Below, one piece after another: positions 33,631 through 42,362 of a stretch of 64,000 nucleotides of DNA (position 1 is the first letter of the stretch; every line of letters starts with the position of its first letter). The stretch is from Paenibacillus prosopidis. GTDB lineage: Bacteria > Bacillota > Bacilli > Paenibacillales > Paenibacillaceae. The stretch is taken from NCBI RefSeq assembly GCF_003337375.1, contig NZ_QPJD01000010.1, positions 186,001 through 250,000 of the forward strand, read 5' to 3'. Below the pieces are notes generated by a model that saw only the letters and a program-made list of their open reading frames with translations, was not told where the DNA came from and did not search any database. Made by a program: the position numbers and the translations under genes.

Positions 33631-35463
33631 TTAATCACCCAATTCAATGTCAAATTCCGCTTTGCCAGCGGTTATCAAATAAGTGCCATCGTCGATTTTG
33701 AGGACCGTGCAGCCCACATGCGATCGTATCGTCTTTTCCGTCCGGAGTATGAAGAACGCTTCGCTTCGATAAGGTTGAATCGAACCGTGCAGCGTCGGTC
33801 CGCTGCGATTCCATTCGACGCTGCTTGAAAGCATCTCCGCCATGCCGTTCGCCGCTTCCGTCGAAGTCATTGGCCTTAACCACGGATACGTTGTGTCAAG
33901 CCGGGCCAGCATGTCTGAATATTTCTCGTACAGCTTCTCCCAGTTCAAGCCGCGGTTGCGTTCCGTATTGAGCAAGTCATCGGGATGAAGAAAGTGGGAG
34001 AAGATGCCGAGCGAGGTCATCGTACTTGCTTCCGCCCACCTCTCGAAGGTACCTTCCAAATAGCCTGATGTTACCCGCGGCATCTCGAGAATGCCATCCT
34101 TCGCAATCTCGTATTCCTGTACGTAAGCAAGTCCGGATGCATCCTCGCCGTATAATGAGGATATAACCGCGATATCAGGCCAGCCCTTCTTGAGCGCCTC
34201 CCGGCCTTCCGGACTAAGCACGTTGGAGGGGGGGACGTAGGTCAGCATCGTATAGTTCGGAAAAGCCGTCTTAGCGAAACGGACAACTTCTTCAATAGCT
34301 TTAGCCATATCATCGACACTTTGCCATGCGTTATAGCCGAATTCATCCGCAACCGCTTGCGAGAGAATAAGCGACTGGTGATTGTAGCCGTGAAGGCCGA
34401 TTTCGCCGCCGCTCTTTAGCACCTCGCGCCCATAAGAGATGAGTCCTTCTTCGTCGGCATCTTTCGGAGACCGGAACGGAGGCGTAATCTCGTCGTGGTA
34501 GGATTCGATCAGTACGGCCGAATATCTGATGTCGAACCGTTTTGCGGCTTTGAGCATGTCGGGCCACCACACATCCCGGAAGAAGGTCGGCCGGTCCCTG
34601 CGGAAATCGCGGTATATGGCGGCGTCGAGCACCTTGCTGATCGGGGCGGGGAAATCGTCTATGTACATGATTTTTGAATTGAATATCGGGTAGATAAAAT
34701 CTGGCTGCAGCATAGAAATTGCGCCCGCGAGCAGCCCGCGGTTTATTTTTTCTTGAAGCATAGCACCGTTAAACACCATGAATTTACCTTCGCCGTATGG
34801 GAACTCCCACAGAAGCGGCATGCCGCTTGCCGTTGTGGCATGCATCCGGCTTTTCTCGTCCAGTTCGACGCTCATGACTGGGTTGGTGACGAACGAATCA
34901 TCGATGAGAAGCCCTCTCTCCCCAATCAGTACATTGGAGGTGAGCTTAATGCCCTGGGAATCGGAAATGTCTCCCACATCGAGAATTCCCATCTTCCGGT
35001 ACAACCGAAAAAAGGCGTCGTCCTGCACGGGCTGTACCGTCAAGAAAGCATAGCCACCCTGATTGACATAATCGGCGAGCACCTGCGTCTCTCCAAGCAG
35101 CCCCAACTGCTGCACGGATACGAGCACCGCTTCGCACCCTGAAGGGTTCAGCTCCCTTTGCCGGATGTCGATGTCTTTAACCGGCTTTTTCATATATTGA
35201 AGCACGTGCAGCGCTTGATCGTTTACCTTAACGCTGTATTCGTCGGCGCCGTCGAACGCCAGGCAGTAAGGAGGGGCGGCTGTTGAGGAAGCAGGGCGGC
35301 TTGCAACGGCATCTTTCCACTGTTTGACGCTGCTGTTCATCTGCTCGTTGCTGCTGAACTGCAGAACAAACTGGGATTGGGTGATTTGCACGCCTATTGC
35401 CAGCAGCACGACGCCGATGATAATAAGATAGACATTCCGGTTTAATCTGATTTTTGGTTTCAT
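33631..35463 (-). CDS. PelA-type membrane-anchored polysaccharide deacetylase (DUF2194)
   Basis: 610 residues: N-terminal membrane anchor (about 10-29), then an extracellular domain of the DUF2194 group seen in Gram-positive Pel loci. Deacetylase residues are visible: the Asp pair 269-270 in MYIDDFPAP and the HxxxH pair His358/His362 in LHGYNH, with a Pro/Ser-rich THVPPS-like loop (TYVPPSNVLS) later. There is a beta-rich C-terminal module. Pseudomonas PelA also has a glycoside hydrolase domain; this protein shows none. It sits one base after the pelE stop, with GGAAGGAGG as ribosome site. Confidence 0.85.
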   Translation of the reverse strand: MKPKIRLNRNVYLIIIGVVLLAIGVQITQSQFVLQFSSNEQMNSSVKQWKDAVASRPASSTAAPPYCLAFDGADEYSVKVNDQALHVLQYMKKPVKDIDIRQRELNPSGCEAVLVSVQQLGLLGETQVLADYVNQGGYAFLTVQPVQDDAFFRLYRKMGILDVGDISDSQGIKLTSNVLIGERGLLIDDSFVTNPVMSVELDEKSRMHATTASGMPLLWEFPYGEGKFMVFNGAMLQEKINRGLLAGAISMLQPDFIYPIFNSKIMYIDDFPAPISKVLDAAIYRDFRRDRPTFFRDVWWPDMLKAAKRFDIRYSAVLIESYHDEITPPFRSPKDADEEGLISYGREVLKSGGEIGLHGYNHQSLILSQAVADEFGYNAWQSVDDMAKAIEEVVRFAKTAFPNYTMLTYVPPSNVLSPEGREALKKGWPDIAVISSLYGEDASGLAYVQEYEIAKDGILEMPRVTSGYLEGTFERWAEASTMTSLGIFSHFLHPDDLLNTERNRGLNWEKLYEKYSDMLARLDTTYPWLRPMTSTEAANGMAEMLSSSVEWNRSGPTLHGSIQPYRSEAFFILRTEKTIRSHVGCTVLKIDDGTYLITAGKAEFDIELGD

Positions 35464-35464
35464 G

Positions 35465-36370
35465 CTATCCTCCTTCCGACCAGAATCGGACAGCGGTCAT
35501 TGCCTTGCTCGACAAACGGATGGACGACCGCTTCAATTGCTCCAGCGTCTGCTTCAACTGCTCAGAGGAGCGTAGAGAAAAATAAACGTTCATCAAGCCG
35601 AGATATGCGTCCTCGCTGTGCGGAAAACGCTCAAGAAATCGTCTGGCCGTCTGTTCGGCTGCGGCATATTCGCCAAGGTCCAATTCGGTTTCCACCTTTT
35701 CCGCATAAGCACCGGCTGCATCGGGAGCTGCTTCGATCAGCTTCCCGAGTACCTCAGCGTAGGTATGCTTATGTTTGAGCATCGTCCGGTCATCGAGGAA
35801 GCCGCTTCGCATATAGCTTTTCAGGACGTCAGCGTAAGAGGAGAGCAAATAAGCGTCATGCTTGTTGTCTTCATATTTGACAGACAGCTCCTGCAGCGTC
35901 AGCGTCAACTTGCGTTTGATTTCCATAATTGCGCTGACGGCATAATGGGATGTCTCCGTATCTTCGTTGCTGACCGCAAGTCGTAGCACCTCGAGATATT
36001 CCAGAGAATCCTGCTTCAGCAAATCGATCATGATGCGCCTTCGAGTCGTCAAATCGTTCACGAGAAGCGCTTCCTCGAGCGGTACGACGTTCATTTCTTT
36101 CTCGGTTTCCGGTTTCCTGTAAACGCCGGTATGCCCGCTCAAGTCACCTATAGAAACGGCTACATCCAATTCGGCAATGCGAGCGGCTGCGCGGCTTGCG
36201 TTCCGATCATGCCACCTTCTCCGCCAAAATAACGGAAGCAGGAAACCGATTACCGGAAGCGCTGCGGCGAGAACGAAGCGGAGCAGCCATTCCCGCTTGT
36301 CCTTTCTGTGATAGATTCCGAGAAGAAAACTGCATAAGAGCAAGTAGGAGATAAATATCAAATCAAACAT
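35465..36370 (-). CDS. pelE: PelE-like membrane protein with TPR region
   Basis: 301 residues: two N-terminal membrane helices (about 4-20 and 28-48), a soluble helical middle and TPR-like repeats near 215-300 (AYAEKVETELDLGEYAAAEQ; EDAYLGLMNVYFSL). This matches PelE, which joins PelD and the synthase complex. Recognition rests on layout and position between pelD and pelA more than on motifs. The ATG overlaps the end of pelD by 8 bases; GAGGAT is the ribosome site. Confidence 0.8.
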   Translation of the reverse strand: MFDLIFISYLLLCSFLLGIYHRKDKREWLLRFVLAAALPVIGFLLPLFWRRRWHDRNASRAAARIAELDVAVSIGDLSGHTGVYRKPETEKEMNVVPLEEALLVNDLTTRRRIMIDLLKQDSLEYLEVLRLAVSNEDTETSHYAVSAIMEIKRKLTLTLQELSVKYEDNKHDAYLLSSYADVLKSYMRSGFLDDRTMLKHKHTYAEVLGKLIEAAPDAAGAYAEKVETELDLGEYAAAEQTARRFLERFPHSEDAYLGLMNVYFSLRSSEQLKQTLEQLKRSSIRLSSKAMTAVRFWSEGG

Positions 36371-38549
36371 ACATTAAATCCTCTTTCATAATGTCCAATT
36401 TGATGTTGTTTCTGTAGAATCGGTTCAGCACGAACTCAGCGTCCTGCTGACCGGAATTGCTCAGAAGGATGAGAAGCTGTCCGTCCTGCCCAAGACCCAG
36501 ATAGTCAGTTTCCCGCAGCGAGCGGAAAATTTGATTTGCAAGATCCGGCGAGACATCGGCCGCCGAACCGGCGGAGAGCAGCACGAATTCAACGCCATGC
36601 TTGTTGCTGGCCAGTCTCTTGCTGGCAAGTATGTCAGCGAATACATCGGGTTTCAGCACTTGCGAGCCCTCGAGGTAGCGCTGGCTACCTGTCGCCTCTA
36701 CATAAGAGAGTGCACGAGACAAGGAGGAGGAGATAAGGTCGATGGTGATTTTGAACAGATTTTGATAATAAAGCGAAAAATTATCAAATCTCATTTCGTG
36801 CAGCGACACGACGGCAACCACTTCCCCGTTGCTTAATACCGGAGCTGAGAGCAGCGGAGAATCCCCATGAAGCTCCTTGTTAATATAGATCTTTTTATTG
36901 CCGAGCAGTTGCTTGATATAGGGATAATCTTCAACCTTTATCGATTTGGGCGCCTCGAAGTCATTGCCGCTTGAACGTGCTGCGATCCGCAGGTAGTTTT
37001 TATACTTATTAACGGTATAGATCGTAACCATTTGGGATTTCATAATAGACTCAACGACGCTTACGGTGGATGTGAAAATTTTCTCGGGCTCTAGGCTTTC
37101 CAGCTCTTTGGTGACGGAATAAATTTTGCCGAAGCTGTCGCCGTTGTTCATAATTTGCTGCTGAAGCTCTTCCTTCACTGTTCGCGTTTCTTCGTAAACT
37201 TCATTCAGAAACGTATATTTCTCTTGGAGCGCATTAAGCTGCCGCTCTTTGCTTTTTAATGCGTTTGTTCTCCGATCAATCGAGTATCCGACGACCAGTC
37301 CGATGAACAGGTAAATAGCGATCTGAAAGAAGAGGTCGGTGCCGTAAAACAGCGAGATTAGATCGTACCCGTTTTCTAGTAGGTTGTATGTATAAAGCGC
37401 TACGGATAAGATAACGGCCACAATAGATTGACGGTTTCCGTAAACTATGCCGATTATAATGATGTAGATAAGTTTTATATCGATAAAATTGTATTGCGTA
37501 TCTTCGATTGCTAACGTCAACCAAGCCGCAAGAGCAAACGCCAGCACATTTTCCGCATACGGGATTATTCCTTTCACGGCACGGCTAATAAAGGAAGGGT
37601 TCTCGTTTTCTGGCTTCGCTATTTTTTCATCGGGTGTGCGCTCGTTTTTGAACCAATCATAGGTGCGGTGAAGACCTTCCTGGAAGCTGTACTTAGGCGC
37701 CCAATCGAGGTCCCTTCCGATGCGCGCGTTATCAAGTGAAGAACGGTAGATATCACCTTGGCGGACATCACGATAGGATACGGACGCTTTACCGTGCAAG
37801 CTGCGCAGCCATTCAATCAGATCGTTCACGCTATTCTCGGTGTTAGTGGACAGGTTGTAGACGCCGGTCAGATCCGAATAGGAGGCACGGTAAATTGCAT
37901 CGGCCACATCCTCCACATAAACAAAATCCCTAGTCTGCCCGCCGTCTCCGAAGACGATCAGATCCTTGCCACCTGTCGCCCGCTCCATGAAAATGGAAAC
38001 GACCCCGCCCTCGCCGAGACTGTCCTGACGAGGACCGTACACATTCGAGAAACGAAAGCTTAGCGTCTCCAAACCGTAAATTTCCTGCCACTTCAAACAG
38101 TAGGTTTCACCAATCATTTTGTTGATGGCGTATGGCGATATTGGACTGCAGGGCGCTGATTCCGAAAGCGGCAGCTGGTCGTTCATGCCGTAAACGGCGG
38201 CGGAAGAAGCAAAAATAAATTTTTTGACTCCGTATTTATGAGATAATACAAGCATGTTGGAGAGGCCGAGCACATTGGATTTCGTATCTTGTCTCGGGTT
38301 TTCCATCGAGGCGGCTACGCTTACCTGCGCGGCCAAATGGATAACGGCGTCAAAGCGGTTATTGCGGAAAATTTCTTCGCAGTTGCGATCTTCGACTGAT
38401 AAAATATAAGACTTATGTTTGAAATCGACGTTTCGTTTGTTTCCTGAAGACAAATTATCTATAATGGAAACCTCGTAACCTTCTTTACTAAACCGCTCTG
38501 CTACGAAGGAGCCAATAAAGCCGTATCCGCCCGTGACAAGCACTCTCAT
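36363..38549 (-). CDS. pelD: SDR epimerase fused to PelD c-di-GMP receptor
   Basis: 728 residues. Residues 1 to ~315 form a UDP-sugar 4-epimerase-type short-chain dehydrogenase: TGGYGFIG (6-13) for NAD, Ser116 and Tyr140-x3-Lys144 as catalytic residues, and FVYVEDVADAI. Then come four or so membrane helices (~330-425), a coiled coil, a GAF domain (~480-615) and a degenerate GGDEF domain (~620-728). The c-di-GMP I-site RETD (679-682) is intact, while the GGDEF position reads GQDGQ, so it should bind but not make c-di-GMP. This is PelD, the switch of the Pel complex, with the precursor epimerase attached. GGAG lies 9 bases before ATG 38549. First gene of the operon. Confidence 0.92.
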   Translation of the reverse strand: MRVLVTGGYGFIGSFVAERFSKEGYEVSIIDNLSSGNKRNVDFKHKSYILSVEDRNCEEIFRNNRFDAVIHLAAQVSVAASMENPRQDTKSNVLGLSNMLVLSHKYGVKKFIFASSAAVYGMNDQLPLSESAPCSPISPYAINKMIGETYCLKWQEIYGLETLSFRFSNVYGPRQDSLGEGGVVSIFMERATGGKDLIVFGDGGQTRDFVYVEDVADAIYRASYSDLTGVYNLSTNTENSVNDLIEWLRSLHGKASVSYRDVRQGDIYRSSLDNARIGRDLDWAPKYSFQEGLHRTYDWFKNERTPDEKIAKPENENPSFISRAVKGIIPYAENVLAFALAAWLTLAIEDTQYNFIDIKLIYIIIIGIVYGNRQSIVAVILSVALYTYNLLENGYDLISLFYGTDLFFQIAIYLFIGLVVGYSIDRRTNALKSKERQLNALQEKYTFLNEVYEETRTVKEELQQQIMNNGDSFGKIYSVTKELESLEPEKIFTSTVSVVESIMKSQMVTIYTVNKYKNYLRIAARSSGNDFEAPKSIKVEDYPYIKQLLGNKKIYINKELHGDSPLLSAPVLSNGEVVAVVSLHEMRFDNFSLYYQNLFKITIDLISSSLSRALSYVEATGSQRYLEGSQVLKPDVFADILASKRLASNKHGVEFVLLSAGSAADVSPDLANQIFRSLRETDYLGLGQDGQLLILLSNSGQQDAEFVLNRFYRNNIKLDIMKEDLMYV

Positions 38550-38617
38550 TAATCATCACTCCATACGCGAGAGGTATTCGACATCATTCGATATTATCAT
38601 AGCATTTTCTGCAAACT

Positions 38618-38632
38618 ATTTATTGAATAAAT
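38618..38632. promoter_or_regulatory. 15-bp palindrome in the pelD/DUF4832 divergent region
   Basis: ATTTATTGAATAAAT is a perfect palindrome around a central base, 69 bases upstream of pelD. The 38550-38793 gap is AT-rich; possible -10 boxes are TATAAT on the minus strand near 38662 and TATAAT at 38722 on the plus strand. No GEMM-type riboswitch pattern was seen. Confidence 0.4.
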
Positions 38633-38793
38633 CGACCTGTCTATTTCTATTATTATCTCATATTATAGTAGAAAATAAAACCAAAGGCCCAAGTTTATTA
38701 AACAGGAAAGTAATAACTAGGTATAATTATCCATGGTTGATAAGGTTTTGATCGCGATTTTGTATATTTCGAAAATAGAAGGAGGGTTGCTTG

Positions 38794-40203
38794 ATGTCGA
38801 AGCAACATAGGTTTTTGACTGTTCTTGTCGTTTTTTTAATCAGTGCGATCGGGCTATTACTAGGTAGAGGGCTATATGCGGAAGCGCAGATTCCGGTTGT
38901 TTCGTTCTTTCCCGCCGAAACGGATGAAGTGCTTGCCAATCCCTATATGGGTTTTGCAGTAGATGCCAAATATGACGATGCGAAGCAGCCGTTTCGGCTT
39001 GCGCATGCCAATTTGACGTGGCGCGAGATTGAACCGGTGAAAGGGAAGTATGCGTTTGATGAGATTGAGCGCAAATATAATTTTGCCTCTTGGAAGCAGA
39101 AAGGCGTGAAGCTCGTCGTGCGGGTGGTGCTGGATTACCCAACGGAGGACGCCCATATGGATATACCTGAATGGCTTTACGTCGAAACAGGGAAGAAAGG
39201 CACCAGTTATAATACCGACTACGGCAAAGGATTTAGTCCGGATTATAATGAACCCGCTTTGATCAGCAACCATAAACGGCTTATAGCCGCCTTGGCAAAA
39301 CAATATAATAATGATCCGCTTATTGCCTTCATACAGCTTGGAAGCATGGGCCATTGGGGCGAGTGGCATACGCGGAACGATAAACAAGCGCGCATTCCAT
39401 TTCCTAAGCGTTCAGTTTCGGACCAATACGCGGGACATTATATAAAATACTTTACGGCAAAACCGCTGCTAATGCGCAGACCGCATGCGATTGCGGCCAA
39501 AAACGGGCTTGGACTGTATAACGACGCATTCGGAAAACGCGACGCGACGGTGGACGGATTTCTGAACTGGTATACGAAAGGCTATACGTCATGGCTTACG
39601 CAGGAGAAGGAACCAGCTATGCCGAACTTCTGGACTAAGGCGCCGAGCGGCGGAGAATTTGCTGACGAGAAAAAGTACTTGCGCGACGGTGCTATCGAAG
39701 AGACGTTGCGTCAGGCTAGACTGACGCACGTTACGTGGATGGGACCGAATGCTCCTTCGCTCGAGGAGCCGGGCGGTGAACTGCAGGAAAACATCGATAG
39801 GTTTCTGAAGACGATTGGTTACCGTTTCGTCATCACCAAAGAGTCCAACGAGGCTGAAGTGGATGCGGGAAGCCTGCTGAACGTCACAATCGAAGTGAGG
39901 AACCGGGGAGTGGCGCCGTTTTATTTCCGTTGGCCGGTTGAATTGTCGCTCAGCGACCAGAATGGGAAAATCGTAGCAGTCGCCAAGCCGGATATCGATA
40001 TCCGCAAATGGCTGCCTGGAACTCACAAAGTCGCGGCACATCTAAATGTTCCGGAACTTTTACCCAATGGCGAGTATACCGTCAACGCTGCAATTCTCGA
40101 TCCGGAGACTGGAAAACCGGGGTTAGAGTTCGCAAATAACGGCAAGCGGGCCGACGGCCGCTACGCGCTTGGCTCCGTGATCGTGAACGGAACGGGAAAT
40201 TGA
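38794..40203 (+). CDS. Secreted TIM-barrel-like protein, DUF4874/DUF4832 type
   Basis: 469 residues: signal peptide or anchor (about 8-30), a TIM-barrel-like glycosidase-resembling region (LANPYMGFAVDAK, NLTWREIEP, KLVVRVVLDYP, GSMGHWGEWHTR with a possible catalytic Glu), then a C-terminal beta-sandwich DUF4832 module (LLNVTIEVRNRGVAPFY). It is divergent from the pel operon, sharing a 244-base intergenic region. Because PelA here lacks the hydrolase domain, this protein is a candidate Pel hydrolase; that is inference from position. ATG 38794 has GGAGGG 7 bases upstream. Confidence 0.75.
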   Translation: MSKQHRFLTVLVVFLISAIGLLLGRGLYAEAQIPVVSFFPAETDEVLANPYMGFAVDAKYDDAKQPFRLAHANLTWREIEPVKGKYAFDEIERKYNFASWKQKGVKLVVRVVLDYPTEDAHMDIPEWLYVETGKKGTSYNTDYGKGFSPDYNEPALISNHKRLIAALAKQYNNDPLIAFIQLGSMGHWGEWHTRNDKQARIPFPKRSVSDQYAGHYIKYFTAKPLLMRRPHAIAAKNGLGLYNDAFGKRDATVDGFLNWYTKGYTSWLTQEKEPAMPNFWTKAPSGGEFADEKKYLRDGAIEETLRQARLTHVTWMGPNAPSLEEPGGELQENIDRFLKTIGYRFVITKESNEAEVDAGSLLNVTIEVRNRGVAPFYFRWPVELSLSDQNGKIVAVAKPDIDIRKWLPGTHKVAAHLNVPELLPNGEYTVNAAILDPETGKPGLEFANNGKRADGRYALGSVIVNGTGN

Positions 40204-40279
40204 CGGATTTTTCATTCGCTCTTCATGCAAGCACACGCTGATTGTCATACTATTGTCATAGGAAGACTAAAAGCGGCGG

Positions 40280-40308
40280 TTGTTAGGTCTTATGAAAAAG
40301 GGCATAAT
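40280..40308 (+). promoter_or_regulatory. hemEHY promoter
   Basis: TTGTTA (40280-40285), 17-base spacer, CATAAT (40303-40308), 37 bases before the hemE ATG. Confidence 0.65.
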
Positions 40309-40345
40309 GGTAGCATAGGAAAATTCATAGAAATGGGGAACGGGG

Positions 40346-41416
40346 ATGTCTTATAACGACCGTTTCATACGGGCTTGCCGGAAGGAACACGTAGATCGGG
40401 TACCTGTATGGTACATGCGACAGGCAGGACGGTACGACCCTGATTATCGCAAAATAAAAGAAAAATATTCGTTGCTTGAAATATGCAAACAGCCTGAGCT
40501 GGCAGCAGAAGTGACCATGATGCCGGTCCGCAAGCTGGGCGTCGATGCCGCTATCTTGTATTCGGACATTATGAATCCGGTTGCGTCGATTGGTATTGAT
40601 TTTGACATCGTGGCCAACATTGGGCCTGTCATCCACAACCCCATCCGCTCAGCCGCTGACGTTGACCGCCTGAAGCCGATTGACGTTGAGGGCGATTTAG
40701 GTCATGTGCTTAAGACGATTCGCATACTGGATCGGGAGCTTGAGGTGCCGCTTATTACGTTCGCCGGCGCACCGTTCACAATTGCCAGCTATTTAATTGA
40801 AGGAAAACCTTCGAAAAATTATTTGCGCACGAAAGAAATGATGTATAGCGAGCCCAAAGTATGGCATGAGCTGATGCGGAAGCTTGGCGATATGGTCATT
40901 GCTTATTTGCGCGCGCATATGGCGGCGGGCGGAAAAGCGTTTCAGCTGTTTGACAGCTGGGTAGGCGCGCTGGCACCGGCAGATTTCAGGCAGTTCGTGC
41001 TGCCGACGATTGAACGGATTTTTGCGGAGCTGTCGGACTTGCCGCAGCCGAAAATTTATTTCCCGGGCGTAAGCTCGGGAGAACTGCTGCCGGATCTGCG
41101 CAGCTTGAAGTCTGATGTCATTGGACTAGATTGGCGCGTGTCGATCGCAGAAGGCAGACGGAGATTGGATGGCGGTTTCGCGGTGCAGGGAAACCTGGAT
41201 CCGACCATTCTAACCGCTCCTATCAGCGTCATTGAATCGTATGCCAAAGAAATTATTGATAGCGGTATTGAGGAACCGGGTTTTATATTCAACCTGGGAC
41301 ACGGCTTATTTCCTGAAGCGTCGCTTGAGAAGCTGGCTGAATTGACCGCTTTCGTTCATTCGTATTCAGAGAAAGCAATCGCAGCGCGGGGCCAGAAGGA
41401 GGCCAGCCATGTCTGA
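40346..41416 (+). CDS. hemE: Uroporphyrinogen III decarboxylase
   Basis: 356 residues. Removes four acetate carboxyls from uroporphyrinogen III to give coproporphyrinogen III. The substrate-binding WYMRQAGRYDPDYR segment, YSDIMNP, FAGAPFTIASY and the late GLDWRVS and NLGHGLFPE motifs are present at normal length. Cytosolic. First gene of the hemE-hemH-hemY operon; its end overlaps hemH by 8 bases. Confidence 0.97.
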   Translation: MSYNDRFIRACRKEHVDRVPVWYMRQAGRYDPDYRKIKEKYSLLEICKQPELAAEVTMMPVRKLGVDAAILYSDIMNPVASIGIDFDIVANIGPVIHNPIRSAADVDRLKPIDVEGDLGHVLKTIRILDRELEVPLITFAGAPFTIASYLIEGKPSKNYLRTKEMMYSEPKVWHELMRKLGDMVIAYLRAHMAAGGKAFQLFDSWVGALAPADFRQFVLPTIERIFAELSDLPQPKIYFPGVSSGELLPDLRSLKSDVIGLDWRVSIAEGRRRLDGGFAVQGNLDPTILTAPISVIESYAKEIIDSGIEEPGFIFNLGHGLFPEASLEKLAELTAFVHSYSEKAIAARGQKEASHV

Positions 41417-42362
41417 GCTAAATAGGAAACAGACTGGCGTGCTCGTCATGTCCTACGGCACACCGGAGTCGATGGACGACGTCGAAGCGTATTATACGCA
41501 TATACGGCGCGGTCACGCACCAACGCCTGAGCTGCTGGCAGAGCTGAAGGGACGATACGAAGCGATTGTAGGCGGCGTATTCCCATTACGGGAAAATACG
41601 AACGGTCAAGTAGCCGGCTTACAGGACAAGCTGGAGCAGCTTGCTCCGGGTCAATTCGTTTGCTACCAAGGCTTGAAGCATGCGAAGCCGTATATTGAAG
41701 ACGGCGTGGAGCGGATGGCAAAGGACGGCATTACGCAAGCTGTAGGTATCGTGCTTGCGCCACATTTTTCGACAATGAGCGTTGGAAGCTACATGAAGCG
41801 AGCGCAGGAAAAGGCAGCGGAGCTTGGTGTGGAGATGACCTTCGTCAGACAATATCATATGCATCCGAAGATATTGAAGGCGTTAACGGACCGGGTGGTA
41901 GACGGATTAAGCCGCTTATCTGAGGAAATGGATGGTGAAGGGCGGGTTAAAGTGCTGTTCAGCGCGCACAGCCTGCCTGAGAAAATACGTGAGCTTGACG
42001 ATCCGTATGAGCAGCAATTGCTGGAGACGTCGGCAGCGGTTGCGAAGGCGGCTCATGTGAAGGATTGGCAGTTTTCGTGGCAGAGCGCGGGACGGACTAG
42101 AGAACCGTGGCTCGGGCCGGATATTTTGGAGACATTGCCGGGACTCGCTGAAGAAGGCGTAAAAGCGGTGCTCGTTGCGCCGGTCGGGTTCGTATCGGAT
42201 CATCTGGAAGTTCTGTATGACCTCGATATTGAAGCGAAGGCAGCAGCGAAGGAACTAGGTATGACACTTGACAGAATAGCGATGCTGAATCGCGATCCAT
42301 TATATATGGAAACGTTGGCGGAGTCGGTCATCGAGGCCTTGGACAGCCAAGGGAAGGAATGA
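41409..42362 (+). CDS. hemH: Coproporphyrin III ferrochelatase
   Basis: 317 residues. Inserts Fe2+ into the porphyrin; in Firmicutes the substrate is coproporphyrin III (CpfC). MSYGTPESMDDVEAYY, the GLKHAKPYIEDG loop, FSAHSLPEKI with the active-site His, and GFVSDHLEVLYDLD with the catalytic Glu are all visible. The start overlaps hemE and the stop overlaps the hemY ATG (ATGA), so the three genes are translationally coupled. In the coproporphyrin pathway oxidation by HemY precedes this step. Confidence 0.96.
   Translation: MSELNRKQTGVLVMSYGTPESMDDVEAYYTHIRRGHAPTPELLAELKGRYEAIVGGVFPLRENTNGQVAGLQDKLEQLAPGQFVCYQGLKHAKPYIEDGVERMAKDGITQAVGIVLAPHFSTMSVGSYMKRAQEKAAELGVEMTFVRQYHMHPKILKALTDRVVDGLSRLSEEMDGEGRVKVLFSAHSLPEKIRELDDPYEQQLLETSAAVAKAAHVKDWQFSWQSAGRTREPWLGPDILETLPGLAEEGVKAVLVAPVGFVSDHLEVLYDLDIEAKAAAKELGMTLDRIAMLNRDPLYMETLAESVIEALDSQGKE

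Noticed and set aside
38550..38793. c-di-GMP riboswitch upstream of pelD
   Set aside because: Looked for because PelD senses c-di-GMP, but no GEMM-like conserved core was visible in this AT-rich region.
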